Positions 7,596-14,480 of a stretch of DNA of 64,000 bases are shown here, in pieces. A model generated the notes under the pieces. The model was not told the origin of the DNA. It saw nothing but the letters and a program-made list of their open reading frames with translations, and ran no database searches. The position numbers and the translations under genes were made by a program. The stretch's first letter is position 1. Every line of letters begins with the position of its first letter. The stretch is from Brevibacillus_H sp049846925 (GTDB lineage: Bacteria; Bacillota; Bacilli; Brevibacillales; Brevibacillaceae). The stretch covers positions 124,001 to 188,000 of the forward strand of contig NZ_JBNCMT010000001.1 of the NCBI RefSeq assembly GCF_049846925.1, in the 5' to 3' direction.

Positions 7596-8141
7596 ATGTC
7601 TTCCCATCGAGCAATCTCAGAATTCATCTTTGCAGAACGCAAAAACCTATTTTCGCACCCTGACCTTGTCATTTTTCATCCTGGACATTATGTTGAATTA
7701 AACCAACAAATCATACAATTCTACAAACATGAGGGGTTTTCAAAAATTACTTTGTCTTGTGCTCCCAATCGGTTTATGAACGGAAAGTCAGAATATGAGG
7801 TGTATAAAACAATCCTAGTTGATGTTGGTATCCCAGAAAATGACATCATTCACATTACAGAAGGTTACACCATTGAAGAAATTGTTAAATACTCCTTTCA
7901 AATTCCTCTCCAACAATCGATACAGTACAAGAACGTACTTTTAGTCGGGAAAGCTTTTTTTATGAGACGTTTCTTAATGTTGGGTGAAAAATATGCTCCC
8001 GACGATACCAATCTTGATGTTATGGGGCTAACTGATGATAGAGGCATTACAAAAAACAACTGGATGGACACTGAAACCGGAACAAAAAGAGTCATCGGAG
8101 AGCTTGAAAAAATATCATTGTTGTTGAAAGGGACTATTTAA
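7596..8141 (+). CDS. YdcF-like (DUF218) protein
   Basis: This soluble protein of 181 residues has the DUF218/YdcF-SanA layout: a Rossmann-like start with LVIFHPGHY near residue 25, a middle segment SEYEVYKTILVDVGIPENDI that holds the usual conserved Glu and the ITEGYTIEEIV region, and KNVLLVGKAFFMRRF near 110. Family members bind S-adenosylmethionine-like nucleotides or act in the envelope; the real substrate is unknown. There is no signal peptide, so this is the cytosolic form. I chose the ATG at 7596 because AAGGTGGTG lies nine bases upstream; GTG (7581) and TTG (7590) starts also exist. Confidence 0.7.
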   Translation: MSSHRAISEFIFAERKNLFSHPDLVIFHPGHYVELNQQIIQFYKHEGFSKITLSCAPNRFMNGKSEYEVYKTILVDVGIPENDIIHITEGYTIEEIVKYSFQIPLQQSIQYKNVLLVGKAFFMRRFLMLGEKYAPDDTNLDVMGLTDDRGITKNNWMDTETGTKRVIGELEKISLLLKGTI

Positions 8142-8225
8142 TCGTCTTTTTTACTTTCTAACTATTTTGCTAAATGTACGACATTTACATTTTTGATATT
8201 AATTAAGAAAAACTGGAGATAAGTA

Positions 8226-8390
8226 ATGTTAATTTCAAAAATCATGCAAGTACTTTTACTACTATCATTTTTCCTATTAATTCTCGGCATTTTGTTAAGA
8301 AAAAGTGGATTAAATCTTGTTGGAATTCTATGCTTTATGGTTTATATATGTTTGTATATCTACATTTTTAGAGATTTAGATTTGCCATGA
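8226..8390 (+). CDS. Small hydrophobic membrane protein, 54 residues
   Basis: A short ORF begins MLISKIMQVLLLLSFFLLIL. Two membrane segments (about residues 7-23 and 30-47) are joined by the short basic loop RKKSG, and the tail RDLDLP is acidic. GGAG lies seven bases before the ATG. It follows the YdcF-like gene by 84 bases on the same strand. The composition and ribosome site support translation; no family or function is recognised. Confidence 0.5.
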   Translation: MLISKIMQVLLLLSFFLLILGILLRKSGLNLVGILCFMVYICLYIYIFRDLDLP

Positions 8391-8397
8391 TCTCTCT

Positions 8398-8413
8398 ACA
8401 CATTTTGTTAAAT
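8398..8413 (+). repeat. 16-base motif shared with 10417-10432
   Basis: ACACATTTTGTTAAAT occurs identically at 8398-8413 and 10417-10432, in each case some 65-80 bases before a small ORF. The core TTTTGTTAA is seen several more times in this accessory stretch (5383, 8290, 8717). Confidence 0.45.
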
Positions 8414-8488
8414 GAAATTGCTGCTACTTCCCATCAACCAGGTTTTTTTAAACATTGAGCTATCGTTACTCATTGAGGAGGATATTGA

Positions 8489-8653
8489 ATGGACATTGGT
8501 CAAAAAGATGGGCATGCATACACAAAGCAAGACTTAATTGAATTTATTAATAAATCGCTTGCTGAGTTAGAAAACAATCCAGATTGGGAAAATGTCTCGC
8601 TATTTTGGATCTACGAAGGAGGTGCATCAAAATGGTCAGCCTCGGGACTTTGA
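8489..8653 (+). CDS. Small hypothetical protein, 54 residues
   Basis: The ORF opens MDIGQKDGHAYTKQDLIEFI and continues with an acidic helical part, SLAELENNPDWENVSLF. The Lys-Ser-Leu-x-Glu-Leu-x-x-Asn-Pro-x-x-Trp-Glu-Asn pattern recalls small DUF7660-like proteins, which usually continue with a Phe-Leu-Glu-Ala stretch; here the frame goes on differently after SLFW, so this copy may be frameshifted near 8605. GAGGAGG lies about nine bases before the ATG. Its end overlaps the next ORF by 22 bases. Function unknown. Confidence 0.45.
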   Translation: MDIGQKDGHAYTKQDLIEFINKSLAELENNPDWENVSLFWIYEGGASKWSASGL

Positions 8654-8775
8654 CAACTTTCGCTTTTGTATCACTAGCCTTGTTAGTGATCGTAGGTAAC
8701 ATTAACATAATTTCTCTTTTGTTAAGTGACTCTGATCATTCTCGATTTCAATCAAACTTCCTAATAGCCACATAA
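8632..8775 (+). CDS. Small hydrophobic protein, 47 residues
   Basis: The ORF starts at ATG 8632 with a textbook AAGGAGG site nine bases upstream, begins MVSLGTLTTFAFVSLALLVI, and has one membrane helix (about residues 5-28) and a polar tail. It overlaps the end of the preceding ORF in another frame. Part of its coding sequence (8711-8727) matches non-coding DNA at 5377-5393, which weakens the case that the tail is under coding selection. Possibly a genuine small membrane protein; function unknown. Confidence 0.4.
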   Translation: MVSLGTLTTFAFVSLALLVIVGNINIISLLLSDSDHSRFQSNFLIAT

Positions 8776-8852
8776 TTTTTTAATTTGTGAATTGTACTAC
8801 ATAAGACTTTGGGAAAAAATGTTATTTTCACTTAGTATAGGAGGTGAAAATA

Positions 8853-8975
8853 GTGAAAAAATTAATAATTTTGTCAGTAGTTATAGGAAGCCTTTTGAGT
8901 GTAATTCCAAGCGCTTCAGCCCAAGAGCCCCATTGTTGTGTATGGAGTCATGGTCATGTTGTTTGCTGCACATAG
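8853..8975 (+). CDS. Secreted cysteine-rich peptide, 40 residues
   Basis: A GTG-started ORF has GGAGGTG upstream. The first 23 residues are a clear signal peptide: MKK, a hydrophobic core, and an SASA cleavage site. The predicted mature part is only 17 residues, QEPHCCVWSHGHVVCCT, with two Cys-Cys pairs and two His residues. Such a peptide could form two disulfides, bind a metal, or be a small bacteriocin or signal; nothing in the neighbourhood decides this, and I see no modification enzyme or transporter next to it. A good terminator follows at 9002-9025, so it is a complete transcription unit. Confidence 0.55.
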   Translation: MKKLIILSVVIGSLLSVIPSASAQEPHCCVWSHGHVVCCT

Positions 8976-9001
8976 AAAGAACCAATCAACAAATTTCCTT
9001 T

Positions 9002-9025
9002 AGACTAGGCTGTGAAGCTTAGTCT
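9002..9025 (+). terminator. Terminator after the Cys-rich peptide gene
   Basis: AGACTAGGCT at 9002-9011 pairs with AGCTTAGTCT at 9016-9025 (one G-T pair), loop GTGA, then TTTTGTTATT. Confidence 0.8.
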
Positions 9026-9135
9026 TTTGTTATTAAAAATGCACAAAAGTAATGTTTTATTTCGTGAAATGCACTACAGATTATCTTGAACAAAAAAGTT
9101 ATTCTTGTTTTTACAAACAAAAAGGGGTGAAATAA

Positions 9136-9303
9136 ATGCGTAATTTTCTCCTTATTGCAGTAGCTGTTGTAAGTCTATTAGGAGGAGTACAAGGTGCATC
9201 AGTCGCTGTAGCCGCAGGTATTACCAATGGAGGGCATAACGAGCCTCCTGTTACAGGTTTAGCTTTTTCAAATGGAGGTCATAACGATCCTCCTACAACC
9301 TGA
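9136..9303 (+). CDS. Secreted peptide precursor with duplicated NGGHN(E/D)PP motif
   Basis: This 55-residue precursor begins MRNFLLIAVAVVSLLGGVQG, a signal peptide. The exported part carries two copies of an eight-residue unit, NGGHNEPP (about 31-38) and NGGHNDPP (about 46-53), separated by VTGLAFS. An AAAGGGGTG site lies upstream of ATG 9136. The layout resembles precursors of peptide pheromones (Phr type), in which a short signal is cut from the C-terminal part, but no Rap/RRNPP receptor gene is in this window, so that is only an analogy. The next gene encodes a second member of the family. Confidence 0.6.
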   Translation: MRNFLLIAVAVVSLLGGVQGASVAVAAGITNGGHNEPPVTGLAFSNGGHNDPPTT

Positions 9304-9332
9304 TAAACCTCCATCATAATTTGTTTAAAATA

Positions 9333-9360
9333 GACCGGAATGACAGTAGGAGTTCCGGTC
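9333..9360 (+). terminator. Hairpin after first NGGHNxPP gene
   Basis: GACCGGAA at 9333-9340 pairs with TTCCGGTC at 9353-9360. The same stem is used after the second peptide gene at 9719-9749. The T run is weak here. Confidence 0.65.
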
Positions 9361-9470
9361 TTACCCTTCCTATGTCATAACAAACGTAATGTTTTGTAAA
9401 ATTTATACCTTTGTATATCCTGAACCCCAAGAAATATACATCAGAATAATTATTATTTGCTTCAATTTTT

Positions 9471-9497
9471 GCTACATTAAGATCAATTACATGTAGC
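9471..9497 (+). promoter_or_regulatory. Hairpin just before the second peptide gene's ribosome site
   Basis: GCTACAT at 9471-9477 pairs with ATGTAGC at 9491-9497, ending four bases before the GAGGTG site of the gene at 9513. It could affect translation or be a protein-binding site. Confidence 0.35.
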
Positions 9498-9512
9498 AGA
9501 AGAGGTGATTTG

Positions 9513-9695
9513 ATGAAGAAATTTTTGTTTGCAATCTACACTCTGGCTACACTCGCTGTGGGCATCCATTTAACAGATGGAGGTGGTCACACCGATCCTC
9601 CTGATGTTGACGGATTTGCACTATCTAGCAAGTACGTCCAAATCGTAGAGGGTGGCACACATACCGATCCGCCCGATGTAGAAGATTTCGTTTAA
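9513..9695 (+). CDS. Secreted peptide precursor with duplicated GGxHTDPPDV motif
   Basis: This 60-residue protein begins MKKFLFAIYTLATLAVGIHL, a short signal or anchor segment. Two copies of a ten-residue unit follow: GGGHTDPPDV (about 23-32) and GGTHTDPPDV (about 47-56), each trailed by an acidic residue and Phe (DGF, EDF). AGAGGTG lies five bases before ATG 9513. Motif, length and terminator stem tie it to the gene at 9136, so the two form a small family, probably by duplication and divergence. The mature product and receptor are unknown; a signalling or surface peptide is plausible, not shown. Confidence 0.62.
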   Translation: MKKFLFAIYTLATLAVGIHLTDGGGHTDPPDVDGFALSSKYVQIVEGGTHTDPPDVEDFV

Positions 9696-9715
9696 ATTCT
9701 CTGGCAGGACCTCTG

Positions 9716-9752
9716 TTTGACCGGAATCCAAACATATTGTATTCCGGTCAAA
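9716..9752 (+). terminator. Terminator after second DPP-motif peptide gene
   Basis: TTTGACCGGAAT at 9716-9727 pairs perfectly with ATTCCGGTCAAA at 9741-9752, followed by TTTAAGTTTG. The core stem equals that of 9333-9360. Confidence 0.8.
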
Positions 9753-9780
9753 TTTAAGTTTGTACCCCTCTTTTATTGAT

Positions 9781-9795
9781 TTACCGTTGTGTTAA
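9781..9795 (+). repeat. Second copy of the TTACCGTTGTGTTAA motif
   Basis: Identical to 7527-7541; here it lies about 120 bases before the small membrane-protein gene at 9914. Confidence 0.45.
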
Positions 9796-9913
9796 TAGTC
9801 GTAAATGACGCTTATAGCGCAGCCATCTAAAGGGTTTGAAACCACCTGTTGTATACATTTATTAAAATTTGTAATAATATGGTTCATAACCAACATGTAT
9901 ATGAGGTGTAAAT

Positions 9914-10081
9914 ATGATGGGGGTAAATGTTTTCTTTTTTGTTTCTTTCCTCAGTGTTATTGGGCTGATACTTTGTACAGCTATTGTTATAGTACGAAGA
10001 TTTACAGAGCCATCTAACGAACTCATAAGACAAGTTGCGGTGCTTACTCGTGAAGTTGAAGAATTAAAATCCAAGAAGTGA
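9914..10081 (+). CDS. Small membrane protein with short coiled tail, 55 residues
   Basis: The ORF begins MMGVNVFFFVSFLSVIGLIL, one membrane helix (about 5-28). A basic RR and then a charged helical tail (EPSNELIRQVAVLTREVEEL) look like a short coiled coil. This build is typical of small single-pass proteins that oligomerise or regulate a larger partner. GAGGTG lies five bases before the ATG. No partner gene is adjacent and no family is recognised. Confidence 0.55.
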   Translation: MMGVNVFFFVSFLSVIGLILCTAIVIVRRFTEPSNELIRQVAVLTREVEELKSKK

Positions 10082-10140
10082 ATTTAAACTTTGAGCATTT
10101 CCTGCTTAAGGTTTCTTATTTCTCTCCCCTAACTAAAGTG

Positions 10141-10344
10141 TTAAGCCCGACTTTTTACCTTAGACATGCAAGCTGATTCCAATCTTTCTGAATCGTAAGT
10201 CTCGCCGTTAAAGTCGATCACCACATAGCTAGGAACGACCAAAAACTCTTTTCCACATTTATTACATTTTGGATTGTCATACGCATATATCCCATTGATC
10301 GTATCCGGCTTTTGCAAATCAAAGTCGGCATTTTCAAAAACCAC
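10141..10344 (-). CDS. Hypothetical small protein with a CxxC motif
   Basis: This 67-residue ORF has a single CNKCGK motif near residue 27 and a further Cys near residue 59, which hints at a small zinc-binding or reduced domain. It starts MVFENADFDLQKPDTINGIY. The ribosome site is weak (ACAGGTC), and an in-frame stop lies just upstream, so no longer start exists. It points against its plus-strand neighbours. A real but unrecognised small gene seems somewhat more likely than chance, given the sensible residue composition. Confidence 0.4.
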   Translation of the reverse strand: MVFENADFDLQKPDTINGIYAYDNPKCNKCGKEFLVVPSYVVIDFNGETYDSERLESACMSKVKSRA

Positions 10345-10416
10345 ATGACCTGTACATCTTATTACATTGCATTAATGTGCCTCGATTGACATACTTCAAC
10401 CCTCCGTTTTCTCAAT

Positions 10417-10432
10417 ACACATTTTGTTAAAT
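10417..10432 (+). repeat. Second copy of the ACACATTTTGTTAAAT motif
   Basis: Identical to 8398-8413. It lies about 70 bases ahead of the start-less ORF at 10495. Confidence 0.45.
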
Positions 10433-10494
10433 ATTCTTTGCTTTCTCTTTACATACCACCTAAAATTTATGAAGAGTCTACTGGATGAGGTGGT

Positions 10495-10689
10495 ATAAGG
10501 ATTTATGGCAAGCGCTTTAAATACAAGATTCTGTTGTCAGAGTTAAGCGAAAATGATTCATTATATTTTGAAGTTGGTCAAACTCAAGACGGTACATACT
10601 CTGACCAAATCAAAGTGATTAAAAGTGTTGAAATAAAAGACGGATATCTAATAATAAAGGGACTCAAAGCAGGAATTTTTCCGGTTTGA
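10495..10689 (+). pseudogene. Coding-like ORF of about 63 codons without a normal start
   Basis: After an in-frame TGA at 10486 the frame runs open to TGA at 10687 and reads like protein: YGKRFKYKILLSELSENDSL, then a Val/Ile/Lys-rich part ending GLKAGIFPV. There is no ATG, GTG or TTG at the front; only ATA and ATT follow a GAGGTGG site. Either a very rare start is used or the 5' end is decayed. No family recognised. Confidence 0.35.
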
Positions 10690-11041
10690 GCAATGTCTCT
10701 TCTACTCGACTTCGCTTTCGCACCCCAAACAAACCTTGTCGCTGTTTATTATCTCTGTCTCTAATCACACTTGTCATATCCCAAGGAACCGATAATCGTC
10801 CATATGAATCTCTCCCTTTACTTAATTGAGAAAAAGTAAAATCATCTTCTACAATCTCTTAGAGATGATGGTTGATAATTGACAATACAAAGCGGCCTCG
10901 GACACACGAATTAAAAGTTTCACCAGGTATGATTGTTTATGATCCACCTGATGAAAACTTATACCAATCTTTGAAACTGGTCATATATCCATATGCAAGG
11001 TGATAACAAATTACCAAACCAGATTATGCCTAAAAACAACA
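10690..11041. other. Intergenic stretch with apparent gene remnants
   Basis: On the minus strand an open frame of about 59 codons (roughly 10675-10858) lacks a start near its front but reads protein-like, including SQLSKGRDSYGRLSVPWDMT and an Arg-rich part. On the plus strand a TTG-started ORF of about 43 codons ends at 11002 and includes VSPGMIVYDPPDENLY. Neither is convincing as an intact gene; they may be pieces of decayed genes left between glnA and the small-gene region. I see no RNA gene here. Confidence 0.3.
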
Positions 11042-11073
11042 AAACCCCCTACGCTTAGAGGCGTAGGGGGTTT
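11042..11073 (-). terminator. Terminator after the second glnA copy
   Basis: AAACCCCCTACGC (11042-11054) pairs with GCGTAGGGGGTTT (11061-11073). On the minus strand it is followed by TTTTGTTGTT. Confidence 0.9.
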
Positions 11074-11080
11074 GAGCATC

Positions 11081-12415
11081 TTAGTAAGTGCTCATGTATT
11101 GCTCGCGCTCCCACTCATGTACACGGGTGCGGAACATATCCCACTCGATTTCTTTTGCTTCGATGAAGTGCAACAATGCATGCTCACCCAAAGCTTCACA
11201 AATAACGGGGTCAGCTTTCAAGCATTCGATTGCTTCTTTCAAGCTGGACGGCAAGCTTTCGATGCCATTTTCTTCACGATCTTGTTCATCCATTACATAG
11301 ATGTTGCGATCAATTGCAGGAGGTGCTTGCAATTTGTTTTTGATTCCGTCCAAACCTGCTTTCAACATAACCGCAAGAGCAAGGTATGGGTTAGCAGCCG
11401 GGTCTGGGTTACGCACTTCAATACGAGTTCCCATACCACGAGATGCAGGGATACGAATCAATGGAGAACGGTTTTTCGCAGACCAAGCCACGTAGCAAGG
11501 TGCTTCGTAACCAGGAACCAAACGTTTGTACGAGTTAACCAATGGGTTTGTGATCGCTGCGAAACCACGTGCATGGAGAAGGATTCCAGCAAGGTATTGT
11601 TTCGCTGTTTCACTCAAACCAAGTTCATCAGATTCATCATAGAAGGCATTCTCTTTGCCACGGAACAAGGATTGGTGAGCGTGCATACCAGAACCGTTTA
11701 CACCGAACAATGGTTTTGGCATGAACGTAGCGTGCAATCCATGTTGACGAGCGACTGTTTTAACTACCAATTTGAAAGTAAGGATTTGGTCTGCTGCTTC
11801 AATCGCATTCGCATATTTGAAGTCGATCTCATGTTGACCTGGAGCCACTTCATGATGAGAAGCTTCAATTTCGAAGCCCATTTTTTCAAGGGTTAGTACG
11901 ATATCACGGCGGCAGTTCTCACCGAGATCGAGTGGCGCGAAGTCAAAGTAACCACCTTGGTCATTCAGATCAAGTGTCGGGTTGCCTTTTTCATCTAATT
12001 TAAAGAGGAAGAATTCTGGTTCTGGACCTACGTTGAAGTCTGTGAAACCAAGTTCTTCTGCTTCTTTCATTACTTTTTTCAAGATTTGACGTGGGTCACC
12101 TGCGAAAGGAGATCCGTCTGGCATAAAGACGTCACAGATGAGTCGAGCAACTTTGCCCTCTTCTGTTCCCCAAGGGAATACTACCCATGTGTCAAGGTCT
12201 GGATACAGGTACATATCGGATTCCTCGATACGAACGAATCCTTCGATGGAAGAACCGTCAAACATCATTTTGTTGTCGAGTGCTTTTGGAAGTTGAGAAA
12301 GTGGAATCTCAACGTTTTTGATTACACCCATCAAATCTGTGAATTGCAAGCGAATGTACTTCACATTCTCTTCTTTTGCTAAACGCATAATGTCTTCTTT
12401 CGTGTAGCGGCTCAA
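11081..12415 (-). CDS. glnA: Glutamine synthetase type I, downstream copy
   Basis: Glutamine synthetase makes glutamine from glutamate, ammonia and ATP. Its 444 residues are the usual length of the GSI-alpha form found in Bacillales, which is not adenylylated but is feedback-inhibited and, when inhibited, stimulates GlnR. Visible motifs are DGSSIEGF near residue 53, the metal and glutamate-binding NVGPEPEFFLF near 128, the ATP-region KPLFGVNGSGMHAHQS near 235, and NRSPLIRIP near 315. It is about 94% identical (26 differences by eye) to the copy at 13106. It follows its own glnR by 39 bases and ends at a strong terminator. Confidence 0.96.
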   Translation of the reverse strand: MSRYTKEDIMRLAKEENVKYIRLQFTDLMGVIKNVEIPLSQLPKALDNKMMFDGSSIEGFVRIEESDMYLYPDLDTWVVFPWGTEEGKVARLICDVFMPDGSPFAGDPRQILKKVMKEAEELGFTDFNVGPEPEFFLFKLDEKGNPTLDLNDQGGYFDFAPLDLGENCRRDIVLTLEKMGFEIEASHHEVAPGQHEIDFKYANAIEAADQILTFKLVVKTVARQHGLHATFMPKPLFGVNGSGMHAHQSLFRGKENAFYDESDELGLSETAKQYLAGILLHARGFAAITNPLVNSYKRLVPGYEAPCYVAWSAKNRSPLIRIPASRGMGTRIEVRNPDPAANPYLALAVMLKAGLDGIKNKLQAPPAIDRNIYVMDEQDREENGIESLPSSLKEAIECLKADPVICEALGEHALLHFIEAKEIEWDMFRTRVHEWEREQYMSTY

Positions 12416-12454
12416 ATCATTCTCCCCCTGACCAATAAATGTAGATTATATTTT

Positions 12455-12865
12455 TTAGTGGAAAAAGCGTGATAGCTCTCCACGAATCAGCGCCGTCTCA
12501 CCGAAGCGAGAAGCACCGGGATTCATAATTTGTTGCTTCAACATCTGGCGCAGCTCTTTGTCAGACAGTTCCTTGCGCTTCGCTTCGGATTTCTCGGTGA
12601 TCTCCGTTTTCTCCGGTATTACGCCTTTCATGTCAATCACTTGCTTGATACCCGCCATGTTGAGTCCTTTTTCAATGAGTGCTTTGATCTCCAGAAGTCG
12701 ATCAACATCATTAAAAGAGAAGAGTCGTTGCTTACCTTCCGTACGGGCCGGATGAATTAAATCATTTTGTTCGTAGTAGCGAATTTGGCGTGCAGTCAAT
12801 TCAGTAAGCTTCATCACAATACCAATCGGGAAGAGAGCCATGTTGCGACGAATTTGATCACTCAT
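12455..12865 (-). CDS. glnR: Glutamine synthetase repressor GlnR, downstream copy
   Basis: GlnR is a MerR-family nitrogen regulator of 136 residues. The winged helix-turn-helix is at about 10-75 (VMKLTELTARQIRYYEQNDL). The regulatory tail ends NPGASRFGETALIRGELSRF, the part that interacts with feedback-inhibited glutamine synthetase. It represses glnRA under nitrogen excess. It differs from the other copy at about nine positions, all after residue 75, in the linker and tail; the DNA-binding part is identical, so both should bind the same sites. It has its own promoter and GlnR box upstream. Confidence 0.94.
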   Translation of the reverse strand: MSDQIRRNMALFPIGIVMKLTELTARQIRYYEQNDLIHPARTEGKQRLFSFNDVDRLLEIKALIEKGLNMAGIKQVIDMKGVIPEKTEITEKSEAKRKELSDKELRQMLKQQIMNPGASRFGETALIRGELSRFFH

Positions 12866-12925
12866 ACATTCTCCCCCTATTCACTTTTTCCAATCGATGC
12901 ATTTCATATTCGATTTATATTTCAT

Positions 12926-12954
12926 ATCATACGCTCTCAGATGAAAACCGTCAA
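12926..12954 (-). promoter_or_regulatory. Promoter of downstream glnRA copy
   Basis: On the minus strand TTGACG (12949-12954), a 17-base spacer and TATGAT (12926-12931). The GlnR box lies six bases upstream of the -35. Confidence 0.75.
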
Positions 12955-12960
12955 TAGTTA

Positions 12961-12977
12961 TGTCAGTAAATATTACA
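12961..12977. promoter_or_regulatory. GlnR box, perfect consensus
   Basis: TGTCAGTAAATATTACA fits the GlnR/TnrA consensus TGTNA-N7-TNACA exactly. It lies 96-112 bases upstream of the glnR start. Confidence 0.85.
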
Positions 12978-13071
12978 TGAAAAAAGTAATTTATTTAACA
13001 TCACCATGTATCATTTTAAAAAACTTTCTCCTAGCTAGTCCTTTATGAATGTTACAGACAGATAACAAAAA

Positions 13072-13098
13072 AGCCCTACGCCTAGAGACGTAAGGGCT
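13072..13098 (-). terminator. Terminator after the upstream glnA copy
   Basis: AGCCCTACG (13072-13080) pairs with ACGTAAGGGCT (13088-13098) with one bulge; on the minus strand TTTTTTGTTATC follows. It separates the two glnRA copies. Confidence 0.8.
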
Positions 13099-13105
13099 GA
13101 TGATA

Positions 13106-14440
13106 CTAGTATGTGCTCATGTATTGTTCGCGCTCCCAATCATGAATACGAGTGCGGAACATATCCCATTCAATTTCTTTTGCTTCGATGAAGTGAAGCA
13201 GTGCATGTTCACCTAATGCTTCACAAATAACTGGATCTGCTTTCAAGCAATCAATCGCTTCTTTCAAAGAAGCTGGCAAGCTCTCGATGCCATTCTCGGC
13301 ACGATCCTGCTCGTCCATCACATAGATGTTGCGATCGATTGCAGGAGGAGCTTTCAGTTTGCTTTTGATTCCGTCCAAACCAGCTTTCAACATTACTGCA
13401 AGAGCAAGGTATGGGTTAGCTGCCGGATCTGGGTTACGGATTTCAATACGAGTACCCATTCCACGAGAAGATGGGATACGAATCAATGGAGAACGGTTTT
13501 TCGCAGACCAAGCCACGTAACAAGGCGCTTCGTAACCAGGAACCAAACGCTTGTACGAGTTAACCAATGGATTCGTAATCGCTGCGAAACCACGTGCATG
13601 GAGAAGGACTCCTGCCAAGTATTGTTTCGCTGTTTCGCTCAAACCAAGTTCATCAGACTCGTCATAGAATGCATTTACGTTGCCACGGAACAAGGATTGG
13701 TGTGTGTGCATCCCTGAACCATTTACACCGTACAATGGTTTTGGCATGAACGTAGCGTGCAATCCATGTTGACGAGCGATAGTTTTAACTACTAACTTGA
13801 AAGTAAGGATTTGATCTGCTGCTTCTACTGCATTTGCATATTTGAAGTCGATCTCATGCTGACCTGGAGCAGTTTCGTGGTGAGAAGCTTCAATTTCGAA
13901 GCCCATTTTTTCAAGAGTCAGTACGATATCACGACGGCAGTTCTCACCAAGATCGAGTGGTGCGAAGTCGAAGTATCCACCTTGGTCGTTCAAATCAAGG
14001 GTTGGATTGCCTTTTTCATCTAATTTGAACAGGAAGAATTCTGGTTCTGGACCTACGTTGAAGTCCGTGAAGCCAAGCTCTTCTGCTTCCTTGATTACTT
14101 TTTTCAAAATTTGGCGTGGGTCACCCTCGAAAGGTTTTCCATCTGGCATATAGACGTCACAGATGAGACGAGCAACTTTGCCCTCTTCTGTTCCCCAAGG
14201 GAAAACAACCCATGTGTCAAGGTCTGGATACAGGTACATATCGGATTCTTCGATACGCACGAATCCTTCGATGGAAGAACCGTCGAACATCATTTTGTTG
14301 TCAAGTGCTTTCGGAAGTTGAGCAAGTGGAATCTCAACGTTTTTAATTACACCCAACAAGTCAATGAATTGCAAGCGGATGTACTTGACGTTTTCTTCTT
14401 CGGCTAAACGCATAATGTCTTCTTTCGTAAAACGACTCAA
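13106..14440 (-). CDS. glnA: Glutamine synthetase type I, upstream copy
   Basis: A second full-length (444-residue) glutamine synthetase carries all catalytic motifs seen in the other copy: DGSSIEGF, NVGPEPEFFLF, KPLYGVNGSGMHTHQS and NRSPLIRIP. Differences from the 11081 copy are mostly conservative (Y/F, I/V, D/E, S/A). Some, such as LQFIDLLG for LQFTDLMG near residue 25 and FRGNVNAF for FRGKENAF near 255, could alter regulation. By position (directly after ynbB and its glnR) this is the ancestral Bacillales locus, and the other is the extra copy, or the pair arose by tandem duplication. Confidence 0.96.
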   Translation of the reverse strand: MSRFTKEDIMRLAEEENVKYIRLQFIDLLGVIKNVEIPLAQLPKALDNKMMFDGSSIEGFVRIEESDMYLYPDLDTWVVFPWGTEEGKVARLICDVYMPDGKPFEGDPRQILKKVIKEAEELGFTDFNVGPEPEFFLFKLDEKGNPTLDLNDQGGYFDFAPLDLGENCRRDIVLTLEKMGFEIEASHHETAPGQHEIDFKYANAVEAADQILTFKLVVKTIARQHGLHATFMPKPLYGVNGSGMHTHQSLFRGNVNAFYDESDELGLSETAKQYLAGVLLHARGFAAITNPLVNSYKRLVPGYEAPCYVAWSAKNRSPLIRIPSSRGMGTRIEIRNPDPAANPYLALAVMLKAGLDGIKSKLKAPPAIDRNIYVMDEQDRAENGIESLPASLKEAIDCLKADPVICEALGEHALLHFIEAKEIEWDMFRTRIHDWEREQYMSTY

Positions 14441-14480
14441 ATTATTCTCCCCCTGACCAATAAATGTAAAATTCTATTTT

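Noticed and set aside
8853..9752. A complete RiPP or lanthipeptide cluster around the short secreted peptides
   Set aside because: No modification enzyme, protease or ABC transporter gene is adjacent. Sec-type signal peptides argue for plain export instead.
9805..10017. Plus-strand 70-codon ORF overlapping the 55-residue membrane-protein gene
   Set aside because: It has no ribosome site, whereas the frame starting at 9914 has GAGGTG at good spacing and a sensible helix plus coiled tail.
11000..11896. A 298-codon plus-strand ORF opposite glnA
   Set aside because: It mirrors the conserved glnA coding sequence; similar shadows appear opposite the second glnA copy, as expected from codon bias.
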